Shown in pieces: positions 26,559 through 35,744 of a DNA stretch of 64,000 nt. The translations under genes were made by a program, and so were the position numbers. The notes beneath the pieces are model-generated. The model was not told where the DNA came from. It searched no databases and saw only the letters and a program-made list of their open reading frames with translations. The stretch's first letter is position 1, and each line of letters starts with the position of its first letter. The stretch is from Micromonospora sp. WMMD1082 (GTDB lineage Bacteria > Actinomycetota > Actinomycetes > Mycobacteriales > Micromonosporaceae), in contig NZ_JARUBM010000002.1 of NCBI RefSeq assembly GCF_029626175.1, forward strand, positions 372,001 to 436,000, in the 5' to 3' direction.

Positions 26559-28844
26559 TCATCGGGACGTGGACGGAAACTCCTCGAAGTACGCCTCGAC
26601 CCGCTCCGCGGTCGCCGGGCGGGCCAGCTCGAACCCCTGGCCGTAACGGCAGCCGGCCCGGTGCGCCCCCTCGACCTGGTGGGCGGACTCCAGTTCCTCG
26701 GCCACCACCTCCAGGCCCAACCGGTCGGCCACGGTGACCACCACGTCCAGCAGCGGGCGGTGCGGATCGCCGCCCGCGACCGACGCCTCCGGCCCGACCT
26801 TGAGCAGGTCGATCGGCAGCCGCCGGAGCTGGGCGAGGGAGGCGTGCTCGGCCCGGAAGTCGTCCAGCGCGGTGCGGATGCCCATCGAGCGCAACCCGGC
26901 CAGTCGGGCCACCACCGTCGGCAGCTCCGCGGCGACCCGGGGCTCGGCGACCTCGACCACCAGCTGGTCCGGCCCCACCCCGTACGCCTCCAGGACGGCC
27001 GCCGTCCGGGGCACGAAGTCCGGTGAGGTGAGTTCGCGGGCGGTGACGTTGACCGCCATCCAGAGCCCCCGACGGCCGACCGACCAGTCGGCCAGCTGGC
27101 GGCAGGCCCGATCCAACACCCAGGCGCCCAGCTCGCCGACGATGTCGAGATCCTCGGCCACCGGCAGCAGCTCCGCCGGGAACACGGTGCCGAGCGCGGG
27201 GTTGCGCCAGCGCAGCAGCGCCTCCGTGCCGACCGGCGACCGGTCGGCCAGCGCGAGCACCGGCTGGTAGACCAGATCCAGCTCGCCCCGGGCGACCGCG
27301 CCGGGCAGCTCCCGCTCCAGGTCCAGCCGGCGGACCAGTTGCTCCTCCAGGTAGGCGTCGTACCACTCGACCCGGTCCCGCCCGAGCTGGGCCGCGCGCC
27401 GCCGGGCCAGATCCGCCTGCCGGAGCACGTCCTCCGGCCGGCCACGGGTCAGCTCGGCGAGCCCGATGCTGGGTCGCGACCGCAGCGCCGCCCCCGACAC
27501 CTCGTACGGCCGGCCCAGTGCGGTGAGCAGTCGGGTGCCCAGCGCGTAGGCCAGCACCGGCCCGACCCCGGTGACCACCGCGAGCCCGCTGCCGGTCAGG
27601 TCGAACACCTCGTCCCCTTCGGCGGCCACGGCCCGGGCCCGGCGGACGGCCTCGGCGCCCACGTCGTCGCGCACGACCGGACCGGGCAACTCGGTGAGGT
27701 GCAGGTCGACCACGAGCAGCGTGCCGGAGGCGGGTTCGGGCCGCTCCGCCAGGGCGCGCAGCAGGGCGGCACGGCCGGCCGGTACGCCGACGTCGGCGAG
27801 CGCCGGAGCCGGCGCGACCGTCCCCGCCACCGGGGGCGGTGCCGCCGGCGGGTCCGGCGCGGCCGCCGGCGCCGACCCGGCGCCGCCGAGCAGTTCGCGG
27901 GCCACCAGCGACGGCACCGCGGCGAGCGCGAGCAGCACCGCGGTCCGGTCCGGCAGCAGACCGGCCTGCAACTGGTGGACGATGGCCAGCACCACCGCCA
28001 CCGCCGGAACCACCGCCCTCGGCCAGACCCACGGGGCCTGCCGGGACGCGTCGCCCCGCACCACCCCCCGTACCCCGGCGGCGACCAGCAGCACACCGGC
28101 CACCAGTGACGGCACGACCAGCAGCGCGGCCCGCCCGGCGGCGGGGCCGGCGGGCAGCGCGGCCAGCAGCACCAGGGCGAGCAGGGTCAGCGCCGCTCCG
28201 GCCCGGCACCGGGCGACGCCGGAGCGGCGGCGCGCCCCGGTCAGCACCGTCAACGCGTCGACGGCGAGCACGCCCACGGCGACCGCGACGACCAGCCGCA
28301 CTGGTGCCGGGACACCGGCGTACGGCAGCAGCAGCCAGGCGGCGAGCACCAGGCAGAGGCCGGGTGGCGCGCCGTCGAGCAGCTGGCGCGGCCACCTCCG
28401 GGCCGGCGGACGCGGCCGTCGGGGCAGGCTGAGCAGGCCGCCGCCGAGCAGCGCGGTGGTGCCGGCGAGCCCGGCGACGGTCGCCGCCGGTCGGTACCCG
28501 GCGGAGGCCAGCGGCAGCACCGCCGCGGTCAGGCCGGCGGTCACCACCGCGGCGTGCAGCAGGGCGGCGGCTCGGCGAGGGCGGGCCGCCGCGCGGCGGG
28601 CCATCCGCCCGGCGGGCGGGCCGGCGGCCGGCGAGTCGGGACCGAGGGTCAGCCGGGACAGGCGTACGCCGGCCAGCGTGGAGGCGGCGGCACCGGCGAG
28701 CGCCACCACGGCGAGGGCCGGCACGTGACCGGTCGCACCGAGGACCACCAGCACGGCGGTCACCGCGAGGACGCAGATCTCCGGCAGGATCGGACGGTAC
28801 GCGGCACGGGACGGGGCGGCACGGAACACAGACGGGACGGGCAC
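26559..28844 (-). CDS. Membrane protein with degenerate GGDEF and divergent EAL domain
   Basis: 761 residues from a GTG at 28844 (GAAGG 8 bases upstream). Up to ten hydrophobic segments lie in the first 330 residues. The diguanylate-cyclase domain has lost its signature: the GGDEF position reads LTGSGLAVV near residue 416, so it cannot be an active cyclase. The EAL domain keeps TEALLRW (near 541) and LDDF, but the usual LKID motif is LKVG and [10 protein letters not shown] is DDFRAEHASL, so catalysis is doubtful. It may be a c-di-GMP receptor or scaffold. Convergent with lacI; the real start is uncertain. Confidence 0.82.
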   Translation of the reverse strand: MPVPSVFRAAPSRAAYRPILPEICVLAVTAVLVVLGATGHVPALAVVALAGAAASTLAGVRLSRLTLGPDSPAAGPPAGRMARRAAARPRRAAALLHAAVVTAGLTAAVLPLASAGYRPAATVAGLAGTTALLGGGLLSLPRRPRPPARRWPRQLLDGAPPGLCLVLAAWLLLPYAGVPAPVRLVVAVAVGVLAVDALTVLTGARRRSGVARCRAGAALTLLALVLLAALPAGPAAGRAALLVVPSLVAGVLLVAAGVRGVVRGDASRQAPWVWPRAVVPAVAVVLAIVHQLQAGLLPDRTAVLLALAAVPSLVARELLGGAGSAPAAAPDPPAAPPPVAGTVAPAPALADVGVPAGRAALLRALAERPEPASGTLLVVDLHLTELPGPVVRDDVGAEAVRRARAVAAEGDEVFDLTGSGLAVVTGVGPVLAYALGTRLLTALGRPYEVSGAALRSRPSIGLAELTRGRPEDVLRQADLARRRAAQLGRDRVEWYDAYLEEQLVRRLDLERELPGAVARGELDLVYQPVLALADRSPVGTEALLRWRNPALGTVFPAELLPVAEDLDIVGELGAWVLDRACRQLADWSVGRRGLWMAVNVTARELTSPDFVPRTAAVLEAYGVGPDQLVVEVAEPRVAAELPTVVARLAGLRSMGIRTALDDFRAEHASLAQLRRLPIDLLKVGPEASVAGGDPHRPLLDVVVTVADRLGLEVVAEELESAHQVEGAHRAGCRYGQGFELARPATAERVEAYFEEFPSTSR

Positions 28845-29055
28845 GACGTTCGCCTTCGTGAGGGGGCACGGGGGCGGTGCGGCGGTGCGTGGCCGGCGGA
28901 GATGGTCCGCCGTCCACCACCGGTGAACGAGTCGGCCGGCGAGAAGTTGCGGCCGATCGACCGTGAGCGATATCACGGACCCGGTCGGCGACGCGGGCGG
29001 ACGGCCGTGACAGCCCGCTCCGGGCGCGCCACCGAGGGGGTGGAATCATCGGGGC

Positions 29056-29433
29056 ATGTCCCGCTCCGACACCGCCCGGTTCCGGCACCACCAGGCCATC
29101 CTGGTCGCGGCGATCGTCGCCCTCATCGGCGCCCTGCCGCTGGCCGGTGCTCGCGCGTACCTGCTGCCGGTGCTGCTGGCGCCACTGACGGTGGCCGTCT
29201 GGGCCTGGCGCGCCGGCACCGACGCCGACGTCCGGGGGCTGCGGGTGCGCGCGCTCGCCGGGCAGCGCCGCATCCCCTGGGACCAGGTGGTCGAGCTGGG
29301 GTCGGACCCGCGCGGCCGGGCGGTCGCCCGGCTCGACGACGGCCGGCGGTTGGTGCTGCCGGCCGTCCGCCGCGAGGACCTGCCGCGGCTGGTGGCCGCG
29401 GCCGGGCGCGGCGGCACCGAGCCGGCTCAGTAG
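29056..29433 (+). CDS. Small membrane protein with bacterial PH-like domain
   Basis: 125 residues. Two closely spaced hydrophobic segments (about 12-30 and 35-50) precede a C-terminal beta-rich stretch (VRGLRVRALAGQRRIPWDQV, ARLDDGRRLVLPAV, and the final helix LPRLVAAA) that fits the bPH6-type PH domain found in many actinobacterial membrane proteins. The role of this family is unknown. AATCAT six bases before the ATG suggests a leaderless transcript. It is divergent from the EAL gene and its last 7 bases overlap the dehydrogenase 3' end on the other strand. Confidence 0.75.
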   Translation: MSRSDTARFRHHQAILVAAIVALIGALPLAGARAYLLPVLLAPLTVAVWAWRAGTDADVRGLRVRALAGQRRIPWDQVVELGSDPRGRAVARLDDGRRLVLPAVRREDLPRLVAAAGRGGTEPAQ

Positions 29434-30353
29434 CCGTCCACCACCACGTTGCGCGGCGTCTCCCCGGCCGCGAACCGCCGGATCTGCTGACCGACCAGGC
29501 GGTACGCCCGTGGCAGCAGGCCCCGCACCGAACCGGCCACGTGCGGGGTGAGCAGCACGTTCGGCATCTCCCAGAGCGGATGCCCGGCGGGCAGCGGCTC
29601 GGGATCCGTCACGTCCAGGGCGGCGGAGATGCGGCCGGTGGCCAGCTCGGCGACCAGCGCGTCGGTCCGGGCCACCGGCCCCCGGGCGGCGTTCACCAGC
29701 AGCGCGCCGTCGCGCATCGCGGCCAGGAACTTCTCGTCGACCAGCCCCCGGGTCTGCGCGGTCAGCGGCACCAGCAGCACCACGACGTCGGCGTGTGGCA
29801 GCAGCTGCGGCAGCTCGGCGACGCCGCGCACCCCCTGATCCGCCCGGGCGGTGCGGGCCACCAGGGTGAACTCCACCTCGAACGGCGCGAGGCGGTCCCG
29901 CAGCGCGGTGCCGATCGAACCCGCGCCGACGATCAACACCCGCTTGCCGGCCAGCTCGTCGGTGGGGGTCACCTCGTCGTACGCCCACCGCCGGTCGGCC
30001 TGGGCGCGGGCCATCGCCGGGAAGGCGCGCAGCTGGGACAGGATCGCCGCGACCACCCACTCCGCGGTGGAGGGGTCGTGCACTCCCCGGGCGTCGCAGA
30101 GCGTGACCCCCGGCGGCACCCGGTCGACCCAGGCGTCCGCGCCGGCCGAGAGCAGCTGCACCACCGCCAGGTCGGGCAGCTCGTGCAGCAGGGCCGTGGC
30201 GTTCACCCCGGCGAGGAAGGGTGGCACCCAGAACCGGACGCCGGCCACCGGCGAGGGCAGCGCGGCCGGATCGTCCATCGTCTCGACGGTGACCTCCGGC
30301 GGCAGCTCGCCGAGCAGGGCGTGACCGGCCTCGTGCGGGATCCATACCTTCAC
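29427..30353 (-). CDS. D-isomer-specific 2-hydroxyacid dehydrogenase
   Basis: 308 residues from a GTG at 30353 (MKVWIPHEAGHALLGE). The NAD(P) motif is VLIVGAGSIGTALRDRL. The catalytic triad is present: Arg in VNAARGPV, Glu in DVTDPEPLP and His in TPHVAGS. The second-Gly pattern is typical of the hydroxypyruvate/glyoxylate reductase-like group, but the substrate cannot be fixed from sequence. It is shorter than SerA and lacks an ACT domain, so it is not a second phosphoglycerate dehydrogenase. No neighbour explains its role. Confidence 0.88.
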   Translation of the reverse strand: MKVWIPHEAGHALLGELPPEVTVETMDDPAALPSPVAGVRFWVPPFLAGVNATALLHELPDLAVVQLLSAGADAWVDRVPPGVTLCDARGVHDPSTAEWVVAAILSQLRAFPAMARAQADRRWAYDEVTPTDELAGKRVLIVGAGSIGTALRDRLAPFEVEFTLVARTARADQGVRGVAELPQLLPHADVVVLLVPLTAQTRGLVDEKFLAAMRDGALLVNAARGPVARTDALVAELATGRISAALDVTDPEPLPAGHPLWEMPNVLLTPHVAGSVRGLLPRAYRLVGQQIRRFAAGETPRNVVVDGY

Positions 30354-30451
30354 GTTCGCCGACGATAGGCCCCCGCACGCCGCACCAGCCGATGGGGGGT
30401 CGGTCGCGTGGACGTGCGCGGCGGCGGCCACACCGGGCTACGCTGGGCCGG

Positions 30452-31615
30452 GTGAGCGCTCCCCCGTACCTCCGCGCCCGTCAGGTCCGTACCGCCCTCG
30501 CGGCGTCCTGCGCGACACTGCTGCTCGCCGCCGGCGGTTGCAGCCTCGGTGAACCGGAGCCGGATCCGGCCGGCGAACCACCGAACCTGCCCACCCCCTC
30601 GGCCACGGCGGGCAACGGCGACCGGGAACTCGTCGCCACCATGCTCGCGCAGGGGCTGCGCGTGCCGTGGGGCATCGCGTTCCTGCCCGACGGCGGCGCC
30701 CTGGTCACCGAGCGTGACAGCGGCCGGATCGTCCAGGTCGGTCCGGAGTCGAACGCGGACGGCCTGAAGGTCACCGAGGTGCAGACCATCGACGACGCGG
30801 TCGCCTCGGGCGAGGGTGGTCTGCTGGGGATCGCGGTGTCGCCGGAGTTCGCGCAGGACCGGACGGTCTTCGTCTACTACACCGCCGAGCGGGACAACCG
30901 GATCGCCCGGCTGCGGCTCGGCGAGGAGCCCACGCCGATCCTGACCGGCATCCCCAAGGCGGGCATCCACAACGGCGGCGGCCTCGCGTTCGGGCCCGAC
31001 GGGCAGCTCTACGCCAGCACCGGCGACGCCGGGGACACCGACCAGTCGCAGGACGTGAAGCAGCTCGGCGGCAAGATCCTGCGGATCACGCCGGAGGGGA
31101 AGCCGGCACCCGGCAACCCCTTCCCGAACTCCCCGGTCTGGTCGCTGGGCCACCGCAACGTGCAGGGCATCGCCTGGGACGGCGACCGGATGTACGCCGT
31201 CGAGTTCGGCCAGAACACCTGGGACGAGATCAACGAGATCACCAAGGGCAAGAACTACGGCTGGCCCGAGGTCGAGGGGCGCGGCGACGACGAGAAGTAC
31301 GTCGACCCGATCGTGCAGTGGTCGACCGACGAGGCGTCCTGCTCCGGCCTAGCCGCGCAGGAACGGATGCTCGCCACCGCGTGCCTGCGCGGCCAGCGTC
31401 TCTGGCTGGTCGAGCTGACCGAGACCGGCACGGTGCTCGGTCAGCCGCAGGCGCTGCTGACCGAGCGGTACGGGCGGCTGCGCGCGATCGCCGCCGCACC
31501 GGACGGCTCGCTCTGGGTCAGCACCTCCAACCACGACGGGCGGGGCCGGCCGGCGCCGGAGGACGACCGGCTGCTGCGGCTCGTCTTCGCCGGTGGCGGT
31601 GCCGGCCGCAGCTGA
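30452..31615 (+). CDS. Lipoprotein of the soluble PQQ-dependent sugar dehydrogenase family
   Basis: 387 residues from a GTG at 30452. TACGCT lies 7 bases before the start codon, the geometry of a leaderless mRNA. A lipoprotein signal (ALAASCATLLLAAGGC) is followed by a Pro-rich linker and a six-bladed propeller of the GSDH/YliI type. Its motifs are GLRVPWGIAFLPDGGALVTER, GEGGLLGIAVSP, IHNGGGLAFGPDG, and WSLGHRNVQGIAW containing the catalytic-region His/Arg. It probably oxidises aldoses outside the membrane if PQQ is available. No PQQ synthesis genes are in the window. Confidence 0.88.
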   Translation: MSAPPYLRARQVRTALAASCATLLLAAGGCSLGEPEPDPAGEPPNLPTPSATAGNGDRELVATMLAQGLRVPWGIAFLPDGGALVTERDSGRIVQVGPESNADGLKVTEVQTIDDAVASGEGGLLGIAVSPEFAQDRTVFVYYTAERDNRIARLRLGEEPTPILTGIPKAGIHNGGGLAFGPDGQLYASTGDAGDTDQSQDVKQLGGKILRITPEGKPAPGNPFPNSPVWSLGHRNVQGIAWDGDRMYAVEFGQNTWDEINEITKGKNYGWPEVEGRGDDEKYVDPIVQWSTDEASCSGLAAQERMLATACLRGQRLWLVELTETGTVLGQPQALLTERYGRLRAIAAAPDGSLWVSTSNHDGRGRPAPEDDRLLRLVFAGGGAGRS

Positions 31616-31680
31616 GGCCGGCACACGCCGCATCAGCCAGGTTTGCCAAGATCCTTCGCCGGGCAGGTCAGAATCTCAGC

Positions 31681-33288
31681 ATGGACGGTCAGCAGAACGA
31701 GGAGCCGCGCCGCGACCGGGACGGGGGTACGCCCGCCGGTCGCCCGCGCCGCCTCCCCCCGCTGGGGCGGGCCGCCGCCGACGCACGCGCGGCCGGGCGC
31801 CGCACCGCCGTACGTCGCACGGCCGTCGCCCTGGCCGTCCTGGTCGTCACGCTCGCCGGGGTGCTGCTCGGGGTTCTCGCCGGCGGGCAGGTGGGCACCG
31901 ACATCGGCCCGTTCCACGCCCGGCTGTCGGTCGCGCCGGCGGCCGAGGGCAGCACCACGGTCGACATCCCGCCGCTGGGCTCGCTGCTGCTGGACAGCCA
32001 CGACGGGCCGACCCGCCTGACGGTGGAGTTGGGCGCGCTGGACCAGGGCCGCACGGAGGCGCTCTTCGACGATCCCGCGAGCCTCAACCGGGCCACCCAG
32101 TCGGCGGTCGACGACATCCAGGAGGGCGTGCTGCGGCTCGGCCTGCGGACGCTCGGCTCCGCCGTACTGGCGACCCTGGTGCTGGCCCTGCTGGTCTTCC
32201 GGGACACCCGGCGGGCGGCCTGGGCCGGCGCGCTGGCCCTGGTGATCACCGCGGGCAGCCTGGGCACCGCCGCGGCGACCATGCGCCCGCAGGCGATCGA
32301 GGAACCCCGGTACGAAGGGCTGCTGGTCAACGCCCCGGCGATCGTGGGCGACGTGCGCCGGATCGCCGACGACTACACCCGGTACGGCGAGCAGCTCCAG
32401 CGGCTCATCGGCAACGTCACCCAGCTCTACACCACGGTCTCGGCGCTGCCGTTGTACGAGCCGGAGCCGGGCACCACCCGGGTGCTGCACATCTCCGACC
32501 TGCACCTCAACCCGGCCGCCTGGCAGCTCATCCGGACCGTGACCGAGCAGTTCGGCATCGACGTGGTGATCGACACCGGCGACATCACCGACTGGGGCAC
32601 CGAGCCGGAGGCGTCCTACGTCGGCTCGATCAGCCTGCTCCGCAAGCCGTACGTCTACATCCGGGGCAACCACGACTCGGGGCGTACGGCCGCCGCGGTG
32701 GCCCGCCAGCCGAACGCGATCGTGCTGGACAACACGACCAGGACCGTCGCCGGGCTGACCATCGCGGGCATCGGCGACCCCCGCTTCACCCCGGACAAGA
32801 GCACCTCACCGGCCAGTGGCGGGCTGACCCAGTCCACCGCCAACGAGCTGATCGACACCGGCGAGAGGCTGGCCGCCACGATCCGTAGTTCGCCCCGGCC
32901 GGTGAACATCGCGCTGGTGCACGATCCGGCCGCCGCCGGCCCGCTCTCCGGCACCTGCCCGCTGGTGCTCGCCGGGCACACGCACAGCCGGCAGGTCAAC
33001 ACGCTGCCGGAGGTGCCGGGCCAGCAGCCCACCACGCTGATGGTGCAGGGTTCCACCGGCGGTGCCGGGCTGCGCGGGCTGGAGGGCGAGGAGCCGACAC
33101 CGCTGGCGATGACCGTGCTCTACTTCGACCAGGAGAAGCAACTCCAGGCGTACGACAACATCACCGTCGGCGGCACCGGCCAGGCGCAGGTTAACCTCGA
33201 ACGCACCGTGATCGAGCCACCGGCGAACGGGCCGCTCGCCACCACGCCCACTCCCGCCATCACGCCCACCCCCACGCCGACCCGCTGA
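31681..33288 (+). CDS. Membrane-anchored metallophosphoesterase
   Basis: 535 residues. A basic cytoplasmic N-terminus is followed by a membrane segment near 48-68, an external region, and two more hydrophobic segments near 160-205. A calcineurin-like phosphoesterase domain (about 265-480) carries all metal motifs: HISDLHLN, DTGDITDWG, IRGNHDSG, ALVHDP and LAGHTHSRQ. The C-terminal tail is a Pro/Thr repeat (ATTPTPAITPTPTPTR). CAGAAT six bases before the ATG may be a leaderless -10. The family cleaves phosphomono- or diesters; the substrate and which face of the membrane the domain occupies are inferred only. Convergent with the E1-like gene. Confidence 0.87.
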   Translation: MDGQQNEEPRRDRDGGTPAGRPRRLPPLGRAAADARAAGRRTAVRRTAVALAVLVVTLAGVLLGVLAGGQVGTDIGPFHARLSVAPAAEGSTTVDIPPLGSLLLDSHDGPTRLTVELGALDQGRTEALFDDPASLNRATQSAVDDIQEGVLRLGLRTLGSAVLATLVLALLVFRDTRRAAWAGALALVITAGSLGTAAATMRPQAIEEPRYEGLLVNAPAIVGDVRRIADDYTRYGEQLQRLIGNVTQLYTTVSALPLYEPEPGTTRVLHISDLHLNPAAWQLIRTVTEQFGIDVVIDTGDITDWGTEPEASYVGSISLLRKPYVYIRGNHDSGRTAAAVARQPNAIVLDNTTRTVAGLTIAGIGDPRFTPDKSTSPASGGLTQSTANELIDTGERLAATIRSSPRPVNIALVHDPAAAGPLSGTCPLVLAGHTHSRQVNTLPEVPGQQPTTLMVQGSTGGAGLRGLEGEEPTPLAMTVLYFDQEKQLQAYDNITVGGTGQAQVNLERTVIEPPANGPLATTPTPAITPTPTPTR

Positions 33289-33321
33289 CGAGGGCGCGAC
33301 CGGTGCCCCGCCCGCCGCCGG

Positions 33322-35678
33322 TCAGCGGAGAGCGAGGGCGGCCAGGGCGGCGTTGACGATGCTGCCGGGGAGCAGGTCGTGCAGCTCGTATAGGTCGTGC
33401 ACGGTGCCGGACTGGCCGAACTCGTCCACGCCGAGCGGCACCGCGGGCGCGCCCACCGCCGAGCCGAGCCAGGCCATGGCGTGCGAGGCGGCGTCGTGCA
33501 CGGTGACCACCGGCACCCGGTCGGCGAAGGCGGACCGCAGCGCACCGGGCACGCTGGGCACGGTGGCCGTGCGGACGCCCTGCCGCAGGGTGCGCTGCCA
33601 GGCGCGGTAGAGCCGGTCCAGGCTGGTCACGTCGACGACGTGGGCGGCGACGCCCTCGTCCGCCAGCTCCGCCGCCGCGGCCAGCACCTCGGGCAGCACC
33701 GCGCCCGAGGCGGCCAGCTGCACCGTCGGCGCGTCGGCCAGGTGCGGGTACGCCTGGTGGGCGTCGACCAGCCGGTACGCCCCGGCGAGCACCTGCCGGC
33801 GCAGCACCGCGTCGCCGAGCCGGGCGCGGGCCGCCTCGAACGGCGTCTGGTCGACCGGACGGGTGCTGAGCCGGAAGTAGTACGCCCCGTCCTCGGCCGG
33901 CGCGGCCGTCGGCGTCGGCTGCGCCGCACCGGCGATCTGGCCGAGCGCGTCGCAGAGCAGCCAGTCGAGGCTGCCCGCGTACGCGGGCTCGACGAAGGTC
34001 ACCCCGGGCAGTTCCAGGCCCACGCTCGCGGTGATGGTGGACTGGTGGGCGCCGCCCTCCGGGGCCAGCGTGATGCCGGACGGGGTGCCCGCGACGACGA
34101 ACCGGGAGCCGGAGTAGGTGCCGTAGAGGAAGGCGTCCAGACCGCGCAGCACGAACGGGTCGTAGACGGTGCCGACCGGCAGCAGCGGCTGCCCGGACAG
34201 GTCCCACGCCAGGCCGAGCTGGCCGAGCAGCAGGAACAGGTTCATCTCGGAGATGCCCAGCTCGATGTGCTGCCCGCCGGGGCTCTCCGTCCAGCGCAGC
34301 ATCCGGTCCTCCGACCAGGAACGCCGCTCGGTCGGGGCGAACACGCCGGTCTTGTTGATGAACCCGGCGAGGTTGGTCGAGGTGGCCACGTCCGGCGCGG
34401 TGGTGACCAGGTACTTCCCCACCTGCGGGTCGCGGGCCAGGTCGACCAGCACCCGACCGAAGACCTCCTGGGTGGAGATCGGCTTGTTCGCGCGTACCCT
34501 CGTGGTCTGCGGGACGGTGACCCCGAGCGCCCGCTCGCGGGGCGCGCGGGACAGCGACTCCCGGCGCTGCCCGGCCCGGATGCCGGCCGGTGACGCCGGG
34601 TCGAGGCGGTCCCACTCGGTGTCCCGGGTCAACCGGTGCGCCGTCCGCAACGCGTCGACCTGCTCGCCGGTGAGCAGCGCCGAGTGGTTGCGCGGATTGC
34701 CGGCGATCGGCAGACCCCAACCCTTGACGGTGTACGCGAACACCACGCTCGGCCGGTCGGTCACCGCGTCGCACTGGGCGTACGCGTCGAGCAGCGCCGC
34801 GAGGTCGTGCCCGCCCAGGTCGGTGACGAGCGGGCCCAGCTCCTCGTCGGCGATGTCGGCGATGAACGCCGCGATGCCGTCCGGCGCGCCGTCCAGGAAC
34901 TGCTTGCGCAGCGCCGGCCCGGCCAGCCCGAACAGCGACTGGTACTGCTCGTTCGGCATGGCGTCGATCCAGTCGCGCAGCGCCTCCCCGCCCGGCCGGG
35001 CGTACGCCTGCGCGAGCCGGCGGCCGTACTTCACCTCGACCACGTGCCAGCCAGCGGCCTCGAACTGGCCGCGCCACTGGTCGATCCGCACCCCGGGGAC
35101 GACCCGGTCCAGCGACTGCCGGTTGAAGTCGACCACCCACATCACGTTGCCGAGCCCGGTGGTGGCCGGGTCGGCGACCGCTCCCAGATGTTGCCCTCGT
35201 CCAGCTCGGCGTCGCCGATCAGCGCGACGAACCGGGAGTGCGGCCGGTCGCCGAAGTGCGCGTCGACGTAGCGCCGGGTCACCGCGGCGAACAGCGGCGC
35301 GGCGGCGCCGAGGCCGACCGAGCCGGTGGAGAAGTCGACCTCGTCCGGGTCCTTCGTCCGCGACGGGTACGACTGGAGACCGCCGCGCGCCCGCAGCCGG
35401 GTCAGGTACGACCGGTCGAGGTTGCCCAGCAGGTACTGGATGGCGTGGAAGACCGGGGAGGCGTGCGGCTTGACCGCGACCCGGTCCTCGGCGGCCAGGT
35501 GGGCGAACCAGAGCGCGGTCATCGCGGTGACCAGCGAGGCGCTGGACGCCTGGTGCCCGCCGACCTTCACCCCGTCCCCGGCGCCGCGCTCGTGGTTAGC
35601 CGCGTCCACGATCCGGGTGGCGAGCCACAACACCCGCCGCTGGATCTCGTCGAGGACATCGAGGTCGTGCTGGTTCAC
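33322..35678 (-). pseudogene. Pyruvate dehydrogenase E1/transketolase-like gene, split by a frameshift
   Basis: Two frames together give one ThDP enzyme of about 785 residues. The N-terminal part (35678-35142, 178 aa) ends GDAELDEGNIWE and then runs into 13 unrelated residues and a stop. The C-terminal part (35145-33322, 607 aa) begins MMWVVDFNRQSLDRVVPGVR. The frames join if one base is restored at about 35179-35180, where CG stands for an expected GCG (Ala). The break lies inside the ThDP motif (GDA...N), so neither piece can bind the cofactor alone and it is not a natural alpha/beta split. Both parts otherwise look intact, indicating a recent mutation or a sequencing error. Such enzymes decarboxylate pyruvate or a related 2-oxo acid. 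Confidence 0.85.
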
Positions 35679-35744
35679 GGTGGACTCCAGGGCTCCGGCA
35701 CGTCGTCGTTGACGCCCGGTTCGGGGGTGGGTGGTGCTGGCGAC

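Noticed and set aside
35142..35678. Split E1 as a natural alpha/beta two-subunit enzyme
   Set aside because: Natural splits fall between domains. Here the break is inside the ThDP motif, followed by 13 out-of-frame residues, so a one-base frameshift explains it better.
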